From Microcaldota archaeon (lineage in GTDB: Archaea > Micrarchaeota > Micrarchaeia > Anstonellales > Bilamarchaeaceae): a DNA stretch of 6,697 nt. Within the stretch, counting starts at the first letter, position 1, and the number at the start of each line of letters is the position of its first letter. Both the position numbers and the translations under genes were made by a program. The stretch is from the NCBI GenBank assembly GCA_018813445.1, contig JAHJBR010000081.1, positions 1 to 6,697 on the forward strand, in the 5' to 3' direction. Shown here piece by piece: positions 1-6,357 of the stretch. The notes beneath the pieces were generated by a model. It ran no database searches. It saw only the letters and a program-made list of their open reading frames with translations, and was not told the origin of the DNA.

Positions 1-1261
1 TCTGAAAAAACAAAAGCGACCAAAAATTGCTGCTCACATAACTTACTAAATTCACTTCCGGAAGAAAATTTAAAAGCCTGGGTCCGAGAAGGCCAATACC
101 GGGAATAATCACCATAAAAGAAAAAGCCGAGGCAATGAATAATCCAAAAAGCCGCATAAAATGCACGATTGCATTGCCATTATTTACTAGGTGAATCACA
201 CTATTATTTTGTTTGATGGTTAGGCTTTTTGATAGGATTGCCAGGATCAGGAATTCTTTAAGCCGCAGTTTAGCATCCTCAGATATTACAATGTCCTTTC
301 TTAGAAGTTCCTTCCATTTGTTCGGAACCACTTCATATTCTTTATAATCCCTAAGTTTGTCCTTAATCTGGCTTTCCATGTTTTCAATTTTCCAAACATC
401 AGTTAAATAATTAAAAGATTCAAATGCTCCTTTTCCATAGACCCCATGGAAAATCAATGAAAAGAATGTTTTTACTATGTCTTGGCCATGCGGGATAAAA
501 AAGAATCCAAATCCAAGCAATACTGAATTGATGAAAATTCCACTAAGAAATCCAAGAATAGGACTAAAGAGTATTTGATTGGCCATGTATGCTAGGCTCT
601 TTCCAAAATTAGTAAAGTATGCAAGCGGATCTGAAGGATGTGTGCAAAATGCCTCTATAAATGTACGCGGTATTTTTATGCGGTTGATGAATTCAGCATC
701 TTCATAACCTTGGTATAAAGGAGCATAATACAATCCGTATTTTTCAAATATCTTGATGGAAAATAGGTTGTAGAATGAAGTGCTTGTTCTGGCCTGCCGT
801 TCGGATTCAGATATTTTGCTTTCTTTCCCATTTTTATCAATAAACATCACTCTTGGTGCCACCATATCATTAATACGGCTTGCATAAAGTTTGTTTACTA
901 ATTTTGGATCAATTGGCAGACAATCTGCATCTGCAAGTATAATATATTTATATTTGTTTTCAACAGCAAAAACCTGCCCTGAAAAAAACCCTCCTGCGCT
1001 TCCACTGTCATTTTTTCTTACAGCTACTATAATTCCAAATGGTTTTTTATTTTCAGATATCGAATTCAACAGTTCCTTCACAGGTGAAAGCGGTCCAGGA
1101 ACAAGCAAAAGATCGAAGTTACAGAATGTTTGCTTTTCTAATAGCTCTATGTGCTTTTTTGCTAACTCGTATTCTTTATATAATGGAACTACAATCACTA
1201 GGTCAGTTGTTCCGACTTCTCCGATGCTTTTAATTGTAGAAAAAAGGTCTTTGCATCGCAT
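1..1261 (-). CDS. Membrane-associated family 2 glycosyltransferase (partial, C-terminus beyond left edge)
   Basis: The reverse strand reads open without a stop from ATG at 1261 to the window edge, giving 420 visible residues. An inverting GT-A fold is indicated by an N-terminal strand LVIVVPLYKEYE (21-32), an N-x-G-S-A-G-G-x-x-x-G motif (84-95) like rhamnosyl- and galactofuranosyl-type GT2 enzymes, the metal/nucleotide motif DADC (111-114), and YEDAEF (186-191), which matches the acidic catalytic-base region. Hydrophobic stretches at about 229-257, 371-393 and from 411 suggest C-terminal membrane anchoring with the catalytic domain in the cytoplasm. It probably transfers a sugar from a nucleotide donor to a lipid-linked or surface glycan. 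Donor and acceptor cannot be read from sequence. An in-frame TAA lies upstream, so 1261 is the only ATG start in this frame. There is no Shine-Dalgarno site, and a TTTAAA box lies about 26 bp upstream, consistent with a leaderless mRNA. It is divergent from the dehydratase gene. Confidence 0.85.
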   Translation of the reverse strand, partial: MRCKDLFSTIKSIGEVGTTDLVIVVPLYKEYELAKKHIELLEKQTFCNFDLLLVPGPLSPVKELLNSISENKKPFGIIVAVRKNDSGSAGGFFSGQVFAVENKYKYIILADADCLPIDPKLVNKLYASRINDMVAPRVMFIDKNGKESKISESERQARTSTSFYNLFSIKIFEKYGLYYAPLYQGYEDAEFINRIKIPRTFIEAFCTHPSDPLAYFTNFGKSLAYMANQILFSPILGFLSGIFINSVLLGFGFFFIPHGQDIVKTFFSLIFHGVYGKGAFESFNYLTDVWKIENMESQIKDKLRDYKEYEVVPNKWKELLRKDIVISEDAKLRLKEFLILAILSKSLTIKQNNSVIHLVNNGNAIVHFMRLFGLFIASAFSFMVIIPGIGLLGPRLLNFLPEVNLVSYVSSNFWSLLFFQ

Positions 1262-1284
1262 AATTTTATTGATCAGGATACTTC

Positions 1285-1291
1285 TTTAAAA
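1285..1291 (-). promoter_or_regulatory. Archaeal-type TATA box for the glycosyltransferase gene
   Basis: The minus strand reads TTTTAAA, with the TTTAAA core (1285-1290) centred 26.5 bp upstream of the ATG at 1261. No Shine-Dalgarno sequence lies between box and start. This places transcription initiation at or within a few bases of the start codon. The placement is inferred from archaeal promoter geometry. Confidence 0.6.
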
Positions 1292-1343
1292 CCCTGGGCT
1301 GTATTTTCAAATAAAATTACTTCACGTGTATACTGGGATTTTT

Positions 1344-1358
1344 CGCAAACATATAAAT
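1344..1358 (+). promoter_or_regulatory. Putative BRE/TATA promoter for the dehydratase-reductase operon
   Basis: CGCAAAC (1344-1350) is followed by ATATAAAT (1351-1358), resembling a B-recognition element plus TATA box. A start of transcription near 1380 would give a leader of about 30 nt that includes the Shine-Dalgarno site at 1398-1403. The 148-bp region 1262-1409 holds only this promoter, the opposing glycosyltransferase promoter and a CACGTG palindrome at 1323-1328. Confidence 0.5.
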
Positions 1359-1397
1359 TCTGTTGCATTGCTAATGATATTCAGTGGTACAAATTGC

Positions 1398-1403
1398 AGG
1401 TGA
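1398..1403 (+). promoter_or_regulatory. Shine-Dalgarno site of the 4,6-dehydratase gene
   Basis: AGGTGA lies 6 nt before the ATG at 1410 and matches the 16S anti-Shine-Dalgarno sequence well. It fixes the start at 1410 and shows that this first gene of the operon is expressed from a leadered transcript, unlike the leaderless genes in the same window. Confidence 0.75.
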
Positions 1404-1409
1404 TATTTT

Positions 1410-2369
1410 ATGACGTACTGGACAGATAAAAGAGTTCTTGTTACCGGCGGTACGGGCATGGTCGGCAGCCATGTGATAGAGAAATTAATCAATTCTGAAG
1501 CCGAAGTAGTGACTTTAACACGTTCCCATGACCCGAAAGCATATTTTTTCACTGAACGCTTATCTGATCGTGCAATCTTGGCTAACGGGGACATAAGGGA
1601 TTATCGCCGCATTGTGGAAATAATTGGAAAGTACGAAATAGAGCACATATTTCATTTAGCCGCACAGCCGATAGTCACAACTGCGCTTTGGGATCCGTTT
1701 GGCACATTCCAAACCAATGTTAGTGGAACAGTATCTATCCTAGAAGCAGCAAGAGCAAGATCAGATATAAAATCCATTGTCGTGGCTTCTTCCGACAAGG
1801 CATATGGCCAAAGCAGAAAGCTACCTTATGTAGAGGAAATGCCCTTATGTGGGGGTGCACCTTACGAAGCTTCCAAATCATGCACCGATATTATGAGTAC
1901 TTGCTATGCAAAAACCTATGGTATGCCCATCGCAGTCACGCGTTTTGGCAACATATATGGACCTGGAGATCTCAACCTCGGGAGAATAATCCCAGGGTCA
2001 ATCCTAGCTGGAATGAATGGGGAAACACTTAAGATAAGGAGCAATGGCAAAATGATTCGAGAATATCTGTATGTGGGGGATGTTGCAGAAGGTTATCTTC
2101 AACTTGCTGAGAGAATAAAACTTGCGGCAGGTGAGGCATTCAATTTCGGAAGTGGTGAAAAGCTCAGTGTCCTTGAAGTTGTAGATCTGATATCCAAAGT
2201 AATGGGGAAGAAAATAGACACGAAAATATTGAACATTGCATGTAATGAAATCCCTGAGCAGTATCTCTCATCAGAAAAAATTGCAAAAAGGATAGGCTGG
2301 ACTGCTAAACATTCTTTTGACGAAGGACTAAAGAAAACGATTCCTTGGTACAAGAAGATATTTGGGTGA
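1410..2369 (+). CDS. rfbG: NAD-dependent sugar-nucleotide 4,6-dehydratase, CDP-glucose 4,6-dehydratase (RfbG)-like
   Basis: This is a 319-residue extended SDR. The Rossmann nucleotide-binding loop is GGTGMVG (13-19), followed by GDIRD (60-64) and HLAAQP (82-87). The catalytic set is S128-D129-K130 in place of the T-D-E of RmlB, with Y152 and K156 (YEASK). S/T-D-K is the version typical of CDP-glucose 4,6-dehydratases, and RFGNIYGPGD (178-187) also fits that group. By homology it would oxidise C4 with NAD, eliminate water across C5-C6 and give a 4-keto-6-deoxy sugar nucleotide in the cytosol. It is the first gene of a coupled pair; its TGA lies inside the ribosome binding site of the next gene. 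With an RfbH-type dehydrase nearby, CDP-glucose is the likeliest substrate. A GDP-heptose or another NDP-sugar cannot be excluded because heptose genes lie in the same window. Confidence 0.8.
   Translation: MTYWTDKRVLVTGGTGMVGSHVIEKLINSEAEVVTLTRSHDPKAYFFTERLSDRAILANGDIRDYRRIVEIIGKYEIEHIFHLAAQPIVTTALWDPFGTFQTNVSGTVSILEAARARSDIKSIVVASSDKAYGQSRKLPYVEEMPLCGGAPYEASKSCTDIMSTCYAKTYGMPIAVTRFGNIYGPGDLNLGRIIPGSILAGMNGETLKIRSNGKMIREYLYVGDVAEGYLQLAERIKLAAGEAFNFGSGEKLSVLEVVDLISKVMGKKIDTKILNIACNEIPEQYLSSEKIAKRIGWTAKHSFDEGLKKTIPWYKKIFG
2364..2369 (+). promoter_or_regulatory. Shine-Dalgarno site overlapping the upstream stop codon
   Basis: GGGTGA contains the TGA stop (2367-2369) of the 4,6-dehydratase and lies 4 nt before a TTG at 2374. 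This supports TTG 2374, rather than the further upstream TTG 2362, as the start of the reductase gene. It also suggests termination-reinitiation coupling. Confidence 0.7.
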
Positions 2370-2373
2370 AATT

Positions 2374-3237
2374 TTGAAATGCTTGGTCTTGGGTGCTTCG
2401 GGCCTTGTGGGTCGGTATACGTCGGAGCTGTTGAGAAAAAACTGTGAAGTAATAACTGCATCCAGGTCTGCTCCAAGAATGGATTTTTTAATTGATGCTT
2501 CGGTTTACGAAGAAGCAGAGCACCTAATAAAAACAACGAAACCAGATGCAGTTGTGAATCTGGTAAAATGCAGAATGTCTACTGACCGCGCAGAAATTGA
2601 AAAGACTTTAGCTTGGGAATCAAATGTTATGGTGCCTGAGAATCTTGCGCGGCTCCAGAATATTCATGATTTTCATCTCATTCACATATCTTCAGATTGG
2701 GTTTATGAAGGAAAGGAAGGCGAGGAATATGATGAAAGTGCTTTGATGTACCCCCTTAATTTCTATTCTTTTACAAAGGCCGTTGCTGAAGAGAAAATTA
2801 GTTGTATTGCAAAGAAGTATGCAATACTTAGGCCGGGTAGTATATTTGGTTTTGAACAAGAAAATAGGAATTTTTTCATGCGTTTAAAGGATGCAGTTGA
2901 ATCCAATCAAAGCTTTGCGGCAGCCACTGATCAATGTTCTCATCCAATATATGCAAAACACCTTGCAGAAATGATTAATGCCGCATTGGAGAAGCGCGCA
3001 CAAGGGATTTTCAATGCAGTTGGAAAAGACTATGTTTCCAGGTATGAATTGGCAGTGCGAATTTGCGATTCATTTGGTTGGCAAACAGATGCCGTGCACC
3101 CTACTTCTTCATCACAAAGAAAGATAAGGATACCAAGTCACCTAAGACTTTCAATTCAAAAAACAGAAAAACAACTTCTGAAGGTCAAAAACCTAAATGA
3201 GCAGATAGATGAACTCAAAGCCGAAATCACAATTTGA
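2374..3237 (+). CDS. RmlD-like NAD(P)H-dependent sugar-nucleotide ketoreductase (SDR)
   Basis: The product is 287 residues from a TTG start, chosen because GGGTGA sits 4 nt upstream and the protein then begins MKCLVLGASGLVG, two residues before the first Rossmann strand. A longer reading from TTG 2362 adds four residues. The fold is that of the RmlD (dTDP-4-dehydrorhamnose reductase) superfamily: GASGLVG (7-13), SSDWVYEG (106-113), catalytic S107/Y131/K135 with the same 24- and 4-residue spacing as the RmlD triad, and a substrate-region motif DQCSHPIYAKHLAE (186-199). The last 25 residues are charged and possibly coiled-coil. It probably reduces the 4-keto group of the dehydratase/dehydrase product, the position held by RfbS, RfbJ or AscF-type reductases in 3,6-dideoxyhexose pathways. 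Product stereochemistry cannot be predicted. A true RmlD role is less likely because no RmlA, RmlB or RmlC homologue is in view. Confidence 0.78.
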   Translation: MKCLVLGASGLVGRYTSELLRKNCEVITASRSAPRMDFLIDASVYEEAEHLIKTTKPDAVVNLVKCRMSTDRAEIEKTLAWESNVMVPENLARLQNIHDFHLIHISSDWVYEGKEGEEYDESALMYPLNFYSFTKAVAEEKISCIAKKYAILRPGSIFGFEQENRNFFMRLKDAVESNQSFAAATDQCSHPIYAKHLAEMINAALEKRAQGIFNAVGKDYVSRYELAVRICDSFGWQTDAVHPTSSSQRKIRIPSHLRLSIQKTEKQLLKVKNLNEQIDELKAEITI

Positions 3238-3266
3238 TCTAAAAAATCAATTTTGTTGTTTGTTTT
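3233..3266. terminator. Possible bidirectional terminator at the convergent gene junction
   Basis: The reductase stop (3235-3237) and the dehydrase stop (3249-3247, minus) are 9 bp apart. A weak inverted repeat, TTGAT/ATCAA (3234-3238 and 3246-3250), includes both stop codons. The minus strand then carries a run of six T (3246-3241), and the plus strand a T-rich tract (3251-3266). Archaeal intrinsic termination relies on T tracts, so both operons may end here, with the plus transcript ending inside the last codons of the opposing gene. The hairpin itself is weak. Confidence 0.4.
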
Positions 3267-4551
3267 CAAGGAATTCCTTTATTTTCGAGGCAGCATATTC
3301 CAAGTGATTATCTTCCAGTGCAGGGTAAACGCCTATCCAGAATGCTTTTTCCATCACAATATCTGTGTTTTCGAGATCTTCTGAAATTCTGTATTCTATT
3401 TTATTATTTATAAAATAGGGTTGCTTTGTTATGTTTCCTGCGAATATCAGTCTTGTTGCAACTTCCTGGGAATTCAGCCATTTCAGTAGTTCGGTTCTAT
3501 CTGTATTATCAGTTATTGTAATTGGAAAACCAAACCATGAAGGCTCAGATCCAGCAGCACAATTCGGAGTGATAAAATGCTTTCCTAATTCCTTTTCTTC
3601 AAAAAGCTTATTCAAATAATCAAAGTTATGCTTTCTTTTCGATACAAATGCAGGTAGTTTTTTCATCTGCGCCAAACCTATTGCTGCCTGTATATCTGTC
3701 ATCTTAAAGTTAAATCCTGTTTCGGAATATATGTATTTGTGGTCATATCCTTCGGGCAAGTTTCCTAATTTCCATGAGAACCTTTTTCCACATGAATTAT
3801 CCTTACCTGTTTGGCACCAACAATCCCGTCCCCAATCCCGCATTGAACGGCATATTTTGTTCAGAAGAGGGTTATCAGTAAGTATTGCTCCTCCCTCTGC
3901 AGTCGTGATTTGATGTGCAGGATAGAAGCTTAGTGTGGAGAGATGACCAAAACTGCCGACCATTTTTCCATTAACAATTCCGCCTAGGGCGTCACATGCA
4001 TCCTCTATCAACCAAATTCCATGCCCGTCCGCAATTTTTCTTATTTTGTCTGCTTCGAACGGATTGCCTAAAGTATGAGCGATTATGATTGCCTTTGTTT
4101 TGTCTGTAATCGCAGCTTCGATATCCTTTGCGCTTGGATTGTATGTTCCAAGTTGCACATCCACAAATACGGGAATCGCATTTGCAAAAACTATCGGATT
4201 AACTGTGGTTGGGAATCCAGTTGCTGCAGTAATAACTTCATCTCCCTTTACAAGTTTTTTATCGCCGAGCTTTGAGGATGTAAGTGCATATAGAGCGCAC
4301 AAATTTGCAGAAGAACCTGAGTTAAGGGTAAGAGCATGTTTTACACCTGCATGTTTTGCCAATGCCAATTCAAATGCACTATTGTATTTGCTTTCGGTCC
4401 ACCATCCTTCCAATACTGCATCCACAGCATTGACCATTTCCTCATGATCAAAGACCTTTCCGCTTACTGGAACCTTGCCTGCAGGGATTTTTTGAATATG
4501 CGTTTTGGCATATTCTCGTACCATTTCAAGTATTTGCTTTCGTTCATCCAT
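3247..4551 (-). CDS. rfbH: CDP-4-dehydro-6-deoxyglucose 3-dehydrase (E1), iron-sulfur and PMP-dependent
   Basis: The 434-residue protein belongs to the DegT/DnrJ/EryC1/StrS fold-type I family and is close to the usual RfbH/DdhC/AscC length. Two features identify the E1 branch. The Schiff-base lysine position is His (H213 in SFYPAHQIT), as in PMP-dependent dehydrases. Cysteines C186, C244, C246 and C254 reproduce exactly the C-X57-C-X1-C-X7-C pattern of the [2Fe-2S] ligands in Yersinia E1. Other family motifs are LNSGSSAN (76-83), EDACDALGG (183-191) and SETGFNFKMTDIQAAIG (276-292). E1 removes the C3 hydroxyl of CDP-4-keto-6-deoxy-D-glucose; reduction to the 3,6-dideoxy product needs the flavin/iron-sulfur reductase E3, which is not in this window. 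The gene lies 72 bp downstream of the nucleotidyltransferase on the same strand and has its own TATA-like box. The cluster motif argues against the related ColD and plain aminotransferases. Confidence 0.92.
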   Translation of the reverse strand: MDERKQILEMVREYAKTHIQKIPAGKVPVSGKVFDHEEMVNAVDAVLEGWWTESKYNSAFELALAKHAGVKHALTLNSGSSANLCALYALTSSKLGDKKLVKGDEVITAATGFPTTVNPIVFANAIPVFVDVQLGTYNPSAKDIEAAITDKTKAIIIAHTLGNPFEADKIRKIADGHGIWLIEDACDALGGIVNGKMVGSFGHLSTLSFYPAHQITTAEGGAILTDNPLLNKICRSMRDWGRDCWCQTGKDNSCGKRFSWKLGNLPEGYDHKYIYSETGFNFKMTDIQAAIGLAQMKKLPAFVSKRKHNFDYLNKLFEEKELGKHFITPNCAAGSEPSWFGFPITITDNTDRTELLKWLNSQEVATRLIFAGNITKQPYFINNKIEYRISEDLENTDIVMEKAFWIGVYPALEDNHLEYAASKIKEFLENKQQN

Positions 4552-4576
4552 TTAATCTGCCCACGTGTTAATTGGA

Positions 4577-4584
4577 TATTTTAT
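4577..4584 (-). promoter_or_regulatory. rfbH: Putative TATA box of the 3-dehydrase gene
   Basis: The minus strand reads ATAAAATA, centred 29.5 bp upstream of the ATG at 4551, which would give a leader of only a few nucleotides. No Shine-Dalgarno site precedes the start. A second AT-rich box (ACTATAAAAC on the minus strand, about 4608-4617) lies too far upstream to fit the same start. A CACGTG palindrome (4562-4567) sits between the box and the gene. Confidence 0.45.
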
Positions 4585-4623
4585 CTATTTTTCATTATGT
4601 TCGAATAGTTTTATAGTTTTGTG

Positions 4624-5292
4624 TCAAATGTTTAAAAGTTCCTTAAACCGTTGCATTCCCTTATGCGTACCTATATCATATATTTTAGAGCTGCCCACAT
4701 AGCACGCAAGCTTACATTCCTTTGCAAGCGTTGGGAACACTTCTTTTTCCATGCTTAATTTACTTCTTGCTCTCCATTTTATAATGTCTTTTTTCATTAT
4801 CGAGCAAAAACCAGTATAAACCAATCCATTTTCACTGCCACTTTTTTCCTTGAATTCGCTTACCGAATTGCCAGTTATTGAGACAGAACCTCTTGCTTTC
4901 CCTTCATCTTCACATAGCATCAAAGTGGTCCGCTTTCCATTTTCGCAGAATTCAATAAACTCATTCAAATCAAGCGGCCATAGAAAAGTATCTCCATTGC
5001 ATATGAAAAATTGCTCTGGTAATTCTTCAAATATTCTGATTAGTGCCCCCCCTGTGCCAAGTTGTTTTTCCTCTATTTTCAAATCCACCTTGTTTATTTT
5101 TAGTTTAATGAATTCTTTGCCTTTATATCCAGCAAGCAGAACAATCCGATCAAAAAGAGGGGAGTAAATCTTAATCAGATGCAGAATAAACGCTCTTCCC
5201 TTTAATTTAATCAGTGGTTTAGGAACTTTCTTAGTTATGGCCCCTAAACGGGTTCCTTTACCCCCACATAATATGAATAGCACTTTTTCCAT
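4624..5292 (-). CDS. hddC: Sugar-1-phosphate nucleotidyltransferase, heptose-1-phosphate guanylyltransferase (HddC)-like
   Basis: This 222-residue single-domain nucleotidyltransferase has the signature GGKGTRL (10-16), PKPLI (24-28) with the phosphate-binding lysine, LGTGGAL (78-84), the metal-site motif NGDT (99-102, D101), and a C-terminal DIGT (206-209) whose aspartate is the usual second metal ligand. Length and motif set match HddC/GmhD-type enzymes, which transfer GMP to D-glycero-alpha-D-manno-heptose 1-phosphate. Divergent genes for HddA and GmhA homologues begin 52 bp away and support that role. Specificity for GTP over CTP or UTP, and for heptose over hexose, is inferred. Because it precedes the RfbH gene on the same strand, a cytidylyltransferase role was considered, but the N-terminal motif differs from the GGLGTRLSEET type of RfbF. 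The ATG at 5292 appears leaderless, with a TTTAAA core 25.5 bp upstream. Confidence 0.82.
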   Translation of the reverse strand: MEKVLFILCGGKGTRLGAITKKVPKPLIKLKGRAFILHLIKIYSPLFDRIVLLAGYKGKEFIKLKINKVDLKIEEKQLGTGGALIRIFEELPEQFFICNGDTFLWPLDLNEFIEFCENGKRTTLMLCEDEGKARGSVSITGNSVSEFKEKSGSENGLVYTGFCSIMKKDIIKWRARSKLSMEKEVFPTLAKECKLACYVGSSKIYDIGTHKGMQRFKELLNI

Positions 5293-5314
5293 GTCATTAA
5301 TTCAGGAGAAAACG

Positions 5315-5321
5315 TTTAAAA
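5315..5321. promoter_or_regulatory. Single TATA core shared by two divergent leaderless genes
   Basis: TTTAAA at 5315-5320 is palindromic. Its centre is 26.5 bp upstream of the kinase ATG (5344, plus) and 25.5 bp upstream of the nucleotidyltransferase ATG (5292, minus), and no other TATA-like box is better placed for either gene. On the plus side the flank GAGAAAACG (5306-5314) is purine-rich and BRE-like; the minus-side flank, ATGCTTGAG (5330-5322 read on minus), is less so. The 51-bp spacer leaves no room for separate promoters or leaders. Confidence 0.65.
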
Positions 5322-5343
5322 CTCAAGCATACAAATTTATCTC

Positions 5344-6357
5344 ATGGGAGATTCGATAAAGGCAAGGGCACCAATGCGCATAAGCTTTGGCGGCGGAGGC
5401 ACAGATGTGCCGCCTTTCTGCGAAGAGTATGGGGGTTGCGTGCTGAATTCCGCAATAGCAAAATACGCTTATGTGACATTGAGCTATCGCACAGAGGGAA
5501 TAATGCTCAAATCCCTTGATCATATTTTAGGTGTACAGTACAATCAGAAACATGATCTCATACAAGACGAAAGTATCAAGTATAACATGGCTAAGGCTGC
5601 GATAAAGCATTACCTTCAAGATGACAAAGGTGTGGAAATCTCATTCTTTTTGGATGTGATATATCAATCCGGATTAGGTTCTTCATCCGCTGCATTTGTT
5701 GCGTTGATACGGGCTTTGGATACTGGAGAGAAGCTTGGATTGACAAAGAAAAAAGTGGCCGAGGAAGCTTGGCGCTTGGAGAGAGAAGAGCTAGGGAATA
5801 TAGGGGGAAAACAGGACCAATATGCTTCGGCCTTCGGTGGATTGAATTTCATAGAATTTTCTGCAGATCGGGTGGATATAAATCCATTAAGGGTAGATGA
5901 TAAAACTGCATTGGACCTTGAAAATCAGACTTTGCTTTTCCACTACAAGCCACGCTCTTCTTCAGGTTCAGTACTTGAGAATCAAATACGCAATGTAAAG
6001 GAGAAAAAGAAGGAAACAATAGATGCTCTTCTTCGCAGCAAGGAAGTTGCAAAGGAAATGAAGAAAAAACTTCTTGATGGCGATGTGAATGGCATAGGAG
6101 AACTGCTTGATGAGGCATGGAAACAGAAAAAGAAATTTTCATCAACAATATCTAATCCAGATCTGGACAAACTTTACCAAAATCTTAAAGCAAAAGGTGC
6201 GCTTGGAGGAAAGATAAGCGGCGCAGGCGGGGGCGGATACATGTATGTAATGTGCGAGGAAAACAAAACCATAGACGTATATCATTATCTTACTCAGGCT
6301 GGATTTCAGCCTTCCTTCCTTAAAATAGATTTACGTGGTGTAGTTACATGGATATGA
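5344..6357 (+). CDS. hddA: GHMP kinase, D-glycero-D-manno-heptose 7-phosphate kinase (HddA)-like
   Basis: The 337-residue protein aligns by motif with HddA over its full length. It opens with [14 protein letters not shown] (8-21), followed by EEYGGCVL (27-34). The GHMP ATP-loop motif is GLGSSSA (110-116). [19 protein letters not shown] (154-172) is the heptose-kinase version of the family motif and holds the probable catalytic base D158. The third GHMP motif is [13 protein letters not shown] (288-300). By homology it phosphorylates D-glycero-D-manno-heptose 7-phosphate at O1 using ATP, giving the 1,7-bisphosphate. The next enzyme, GmhB, is not visible. The start at 5344 has no Shine-Dalgarno site and lies 26.5 bp from a TATA core. 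Its 3' end overlaps the isomerase gene by 10 nt, so the two are an operon. L-fucose kinase-type GHMP enzymes are the main alternative; the adjacent GmhA homologue makes heptose much more likely. Confidence 0.9.
   Translation: MGDSIKARAPMRISFGGGGTDVPPFCEEYGGCVLNSAIAKYAYVTLSYRTEGIMLKSLDHILGVQYNQKHDLIQDESIKYNMAKAAIKHYLQDDKGVEISFFLDVIYQSGLGSSSAAFVALIRALDTGEKLGLTKKKVAEEAWRLEREELGNIGGKQDQYASAFGGLNFIEFSADRVDINPLRVDDKTALDLENQTLLFHYKPRSSSGSVLENQIRNVKEKKKETIDALLRSKEVAKEMKKKLLDGDVNGIGELLDEAWKQKKKFSSTISNPDLDKLYQNLKAKGALGGKISGAGGGGYMYVMCEENKTIDVYHYLTQAGFQPSFLKIDLRGVVTWI
6337..6340 (+). promoter_or_regulatory. Shine-Dalgarno site choosing the isomerase start
   Basis: GGTG inside the kinase gene lies 7 nt before ATG 6348 and 13 nt before the alternative ATG 6354. 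The spacing favours 6348. The alternative would give the common 4-nt ATGA overlap with the kinase stop and cannot be fully excluded. Confidence 0.5.

Noticed and set aside
891..1289. 132-codon open frame on the plus strand opposite the glycosyltransferase N-terminus
   Set aside because: The minus strand encodes a continuous GT2 protein through the same bases, including the DADC and SAGG motifs.
1322..1594. 90-codon minus-strand open frame covering the divergent spacer and dehydratase start
   Set aside because: It overlaps the Rossmann-loop coding sequence of the dehydratase and the promoter region, and its translation resembles no family I know.
1410..2369. DmhA/GMD-type GDP-mannose or GDP-heptose 4,6-dehydratase
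   Set aside because: The nucleotide loop is GGTGMVG rather than the GITGQDG form of the GMD family, and the S-D-K triad points to RfbG-type enzymes. Substrate heptose remains a hypothesis, not a family assignment.
2099..2536. 145-codon open frame on the minus strand across the dehydratase/reductase junction
   Set aside because: It is antisense to two well-supported SDR genes, shows no recognisable motifs, and has low-complexity Pro/Ser/Phe composition typical of shadow frames.
4085..4447. 120-codon open frame on the plus strand inside the 3-dehydrase gene
   Set aside because: It is fully antisense to a gene with intact catalytic and iron-sulfur motifs and has no promoter or ribosome binding site.
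3247..4551. ColD-type GDP-4-keto-6-deoxymannose 3-dehydratase
   Set aside because: ColD also has His for Lys but lacks the iron-sulfur cysteines; this protein has all four with E1 spacing and E1 length.
4624..5292. Assignment of the nucleotidyltransferase as glucose-1-phosphate cytidylyltransferase (RfbF)
   Set aside because: Although RfbF would complete the RfbG/RfbH pathway, the protein is shorter, and its GGKGTRLGAITKKVPKPL region lacks the RfbF-type GGLGTRLSEET...KPKPMV pattern. The heptose neighbours fit HddC better.
5304..5309. AGGAGA Shine-Dalgarno-like sequence on the plus strand in the 51-bp spacer
   Set aside because: No plausible start codon follows within 5-12 nt; the kinase ATG is about 35 nt away. 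The bases more likely belong to the BRE-like flank.
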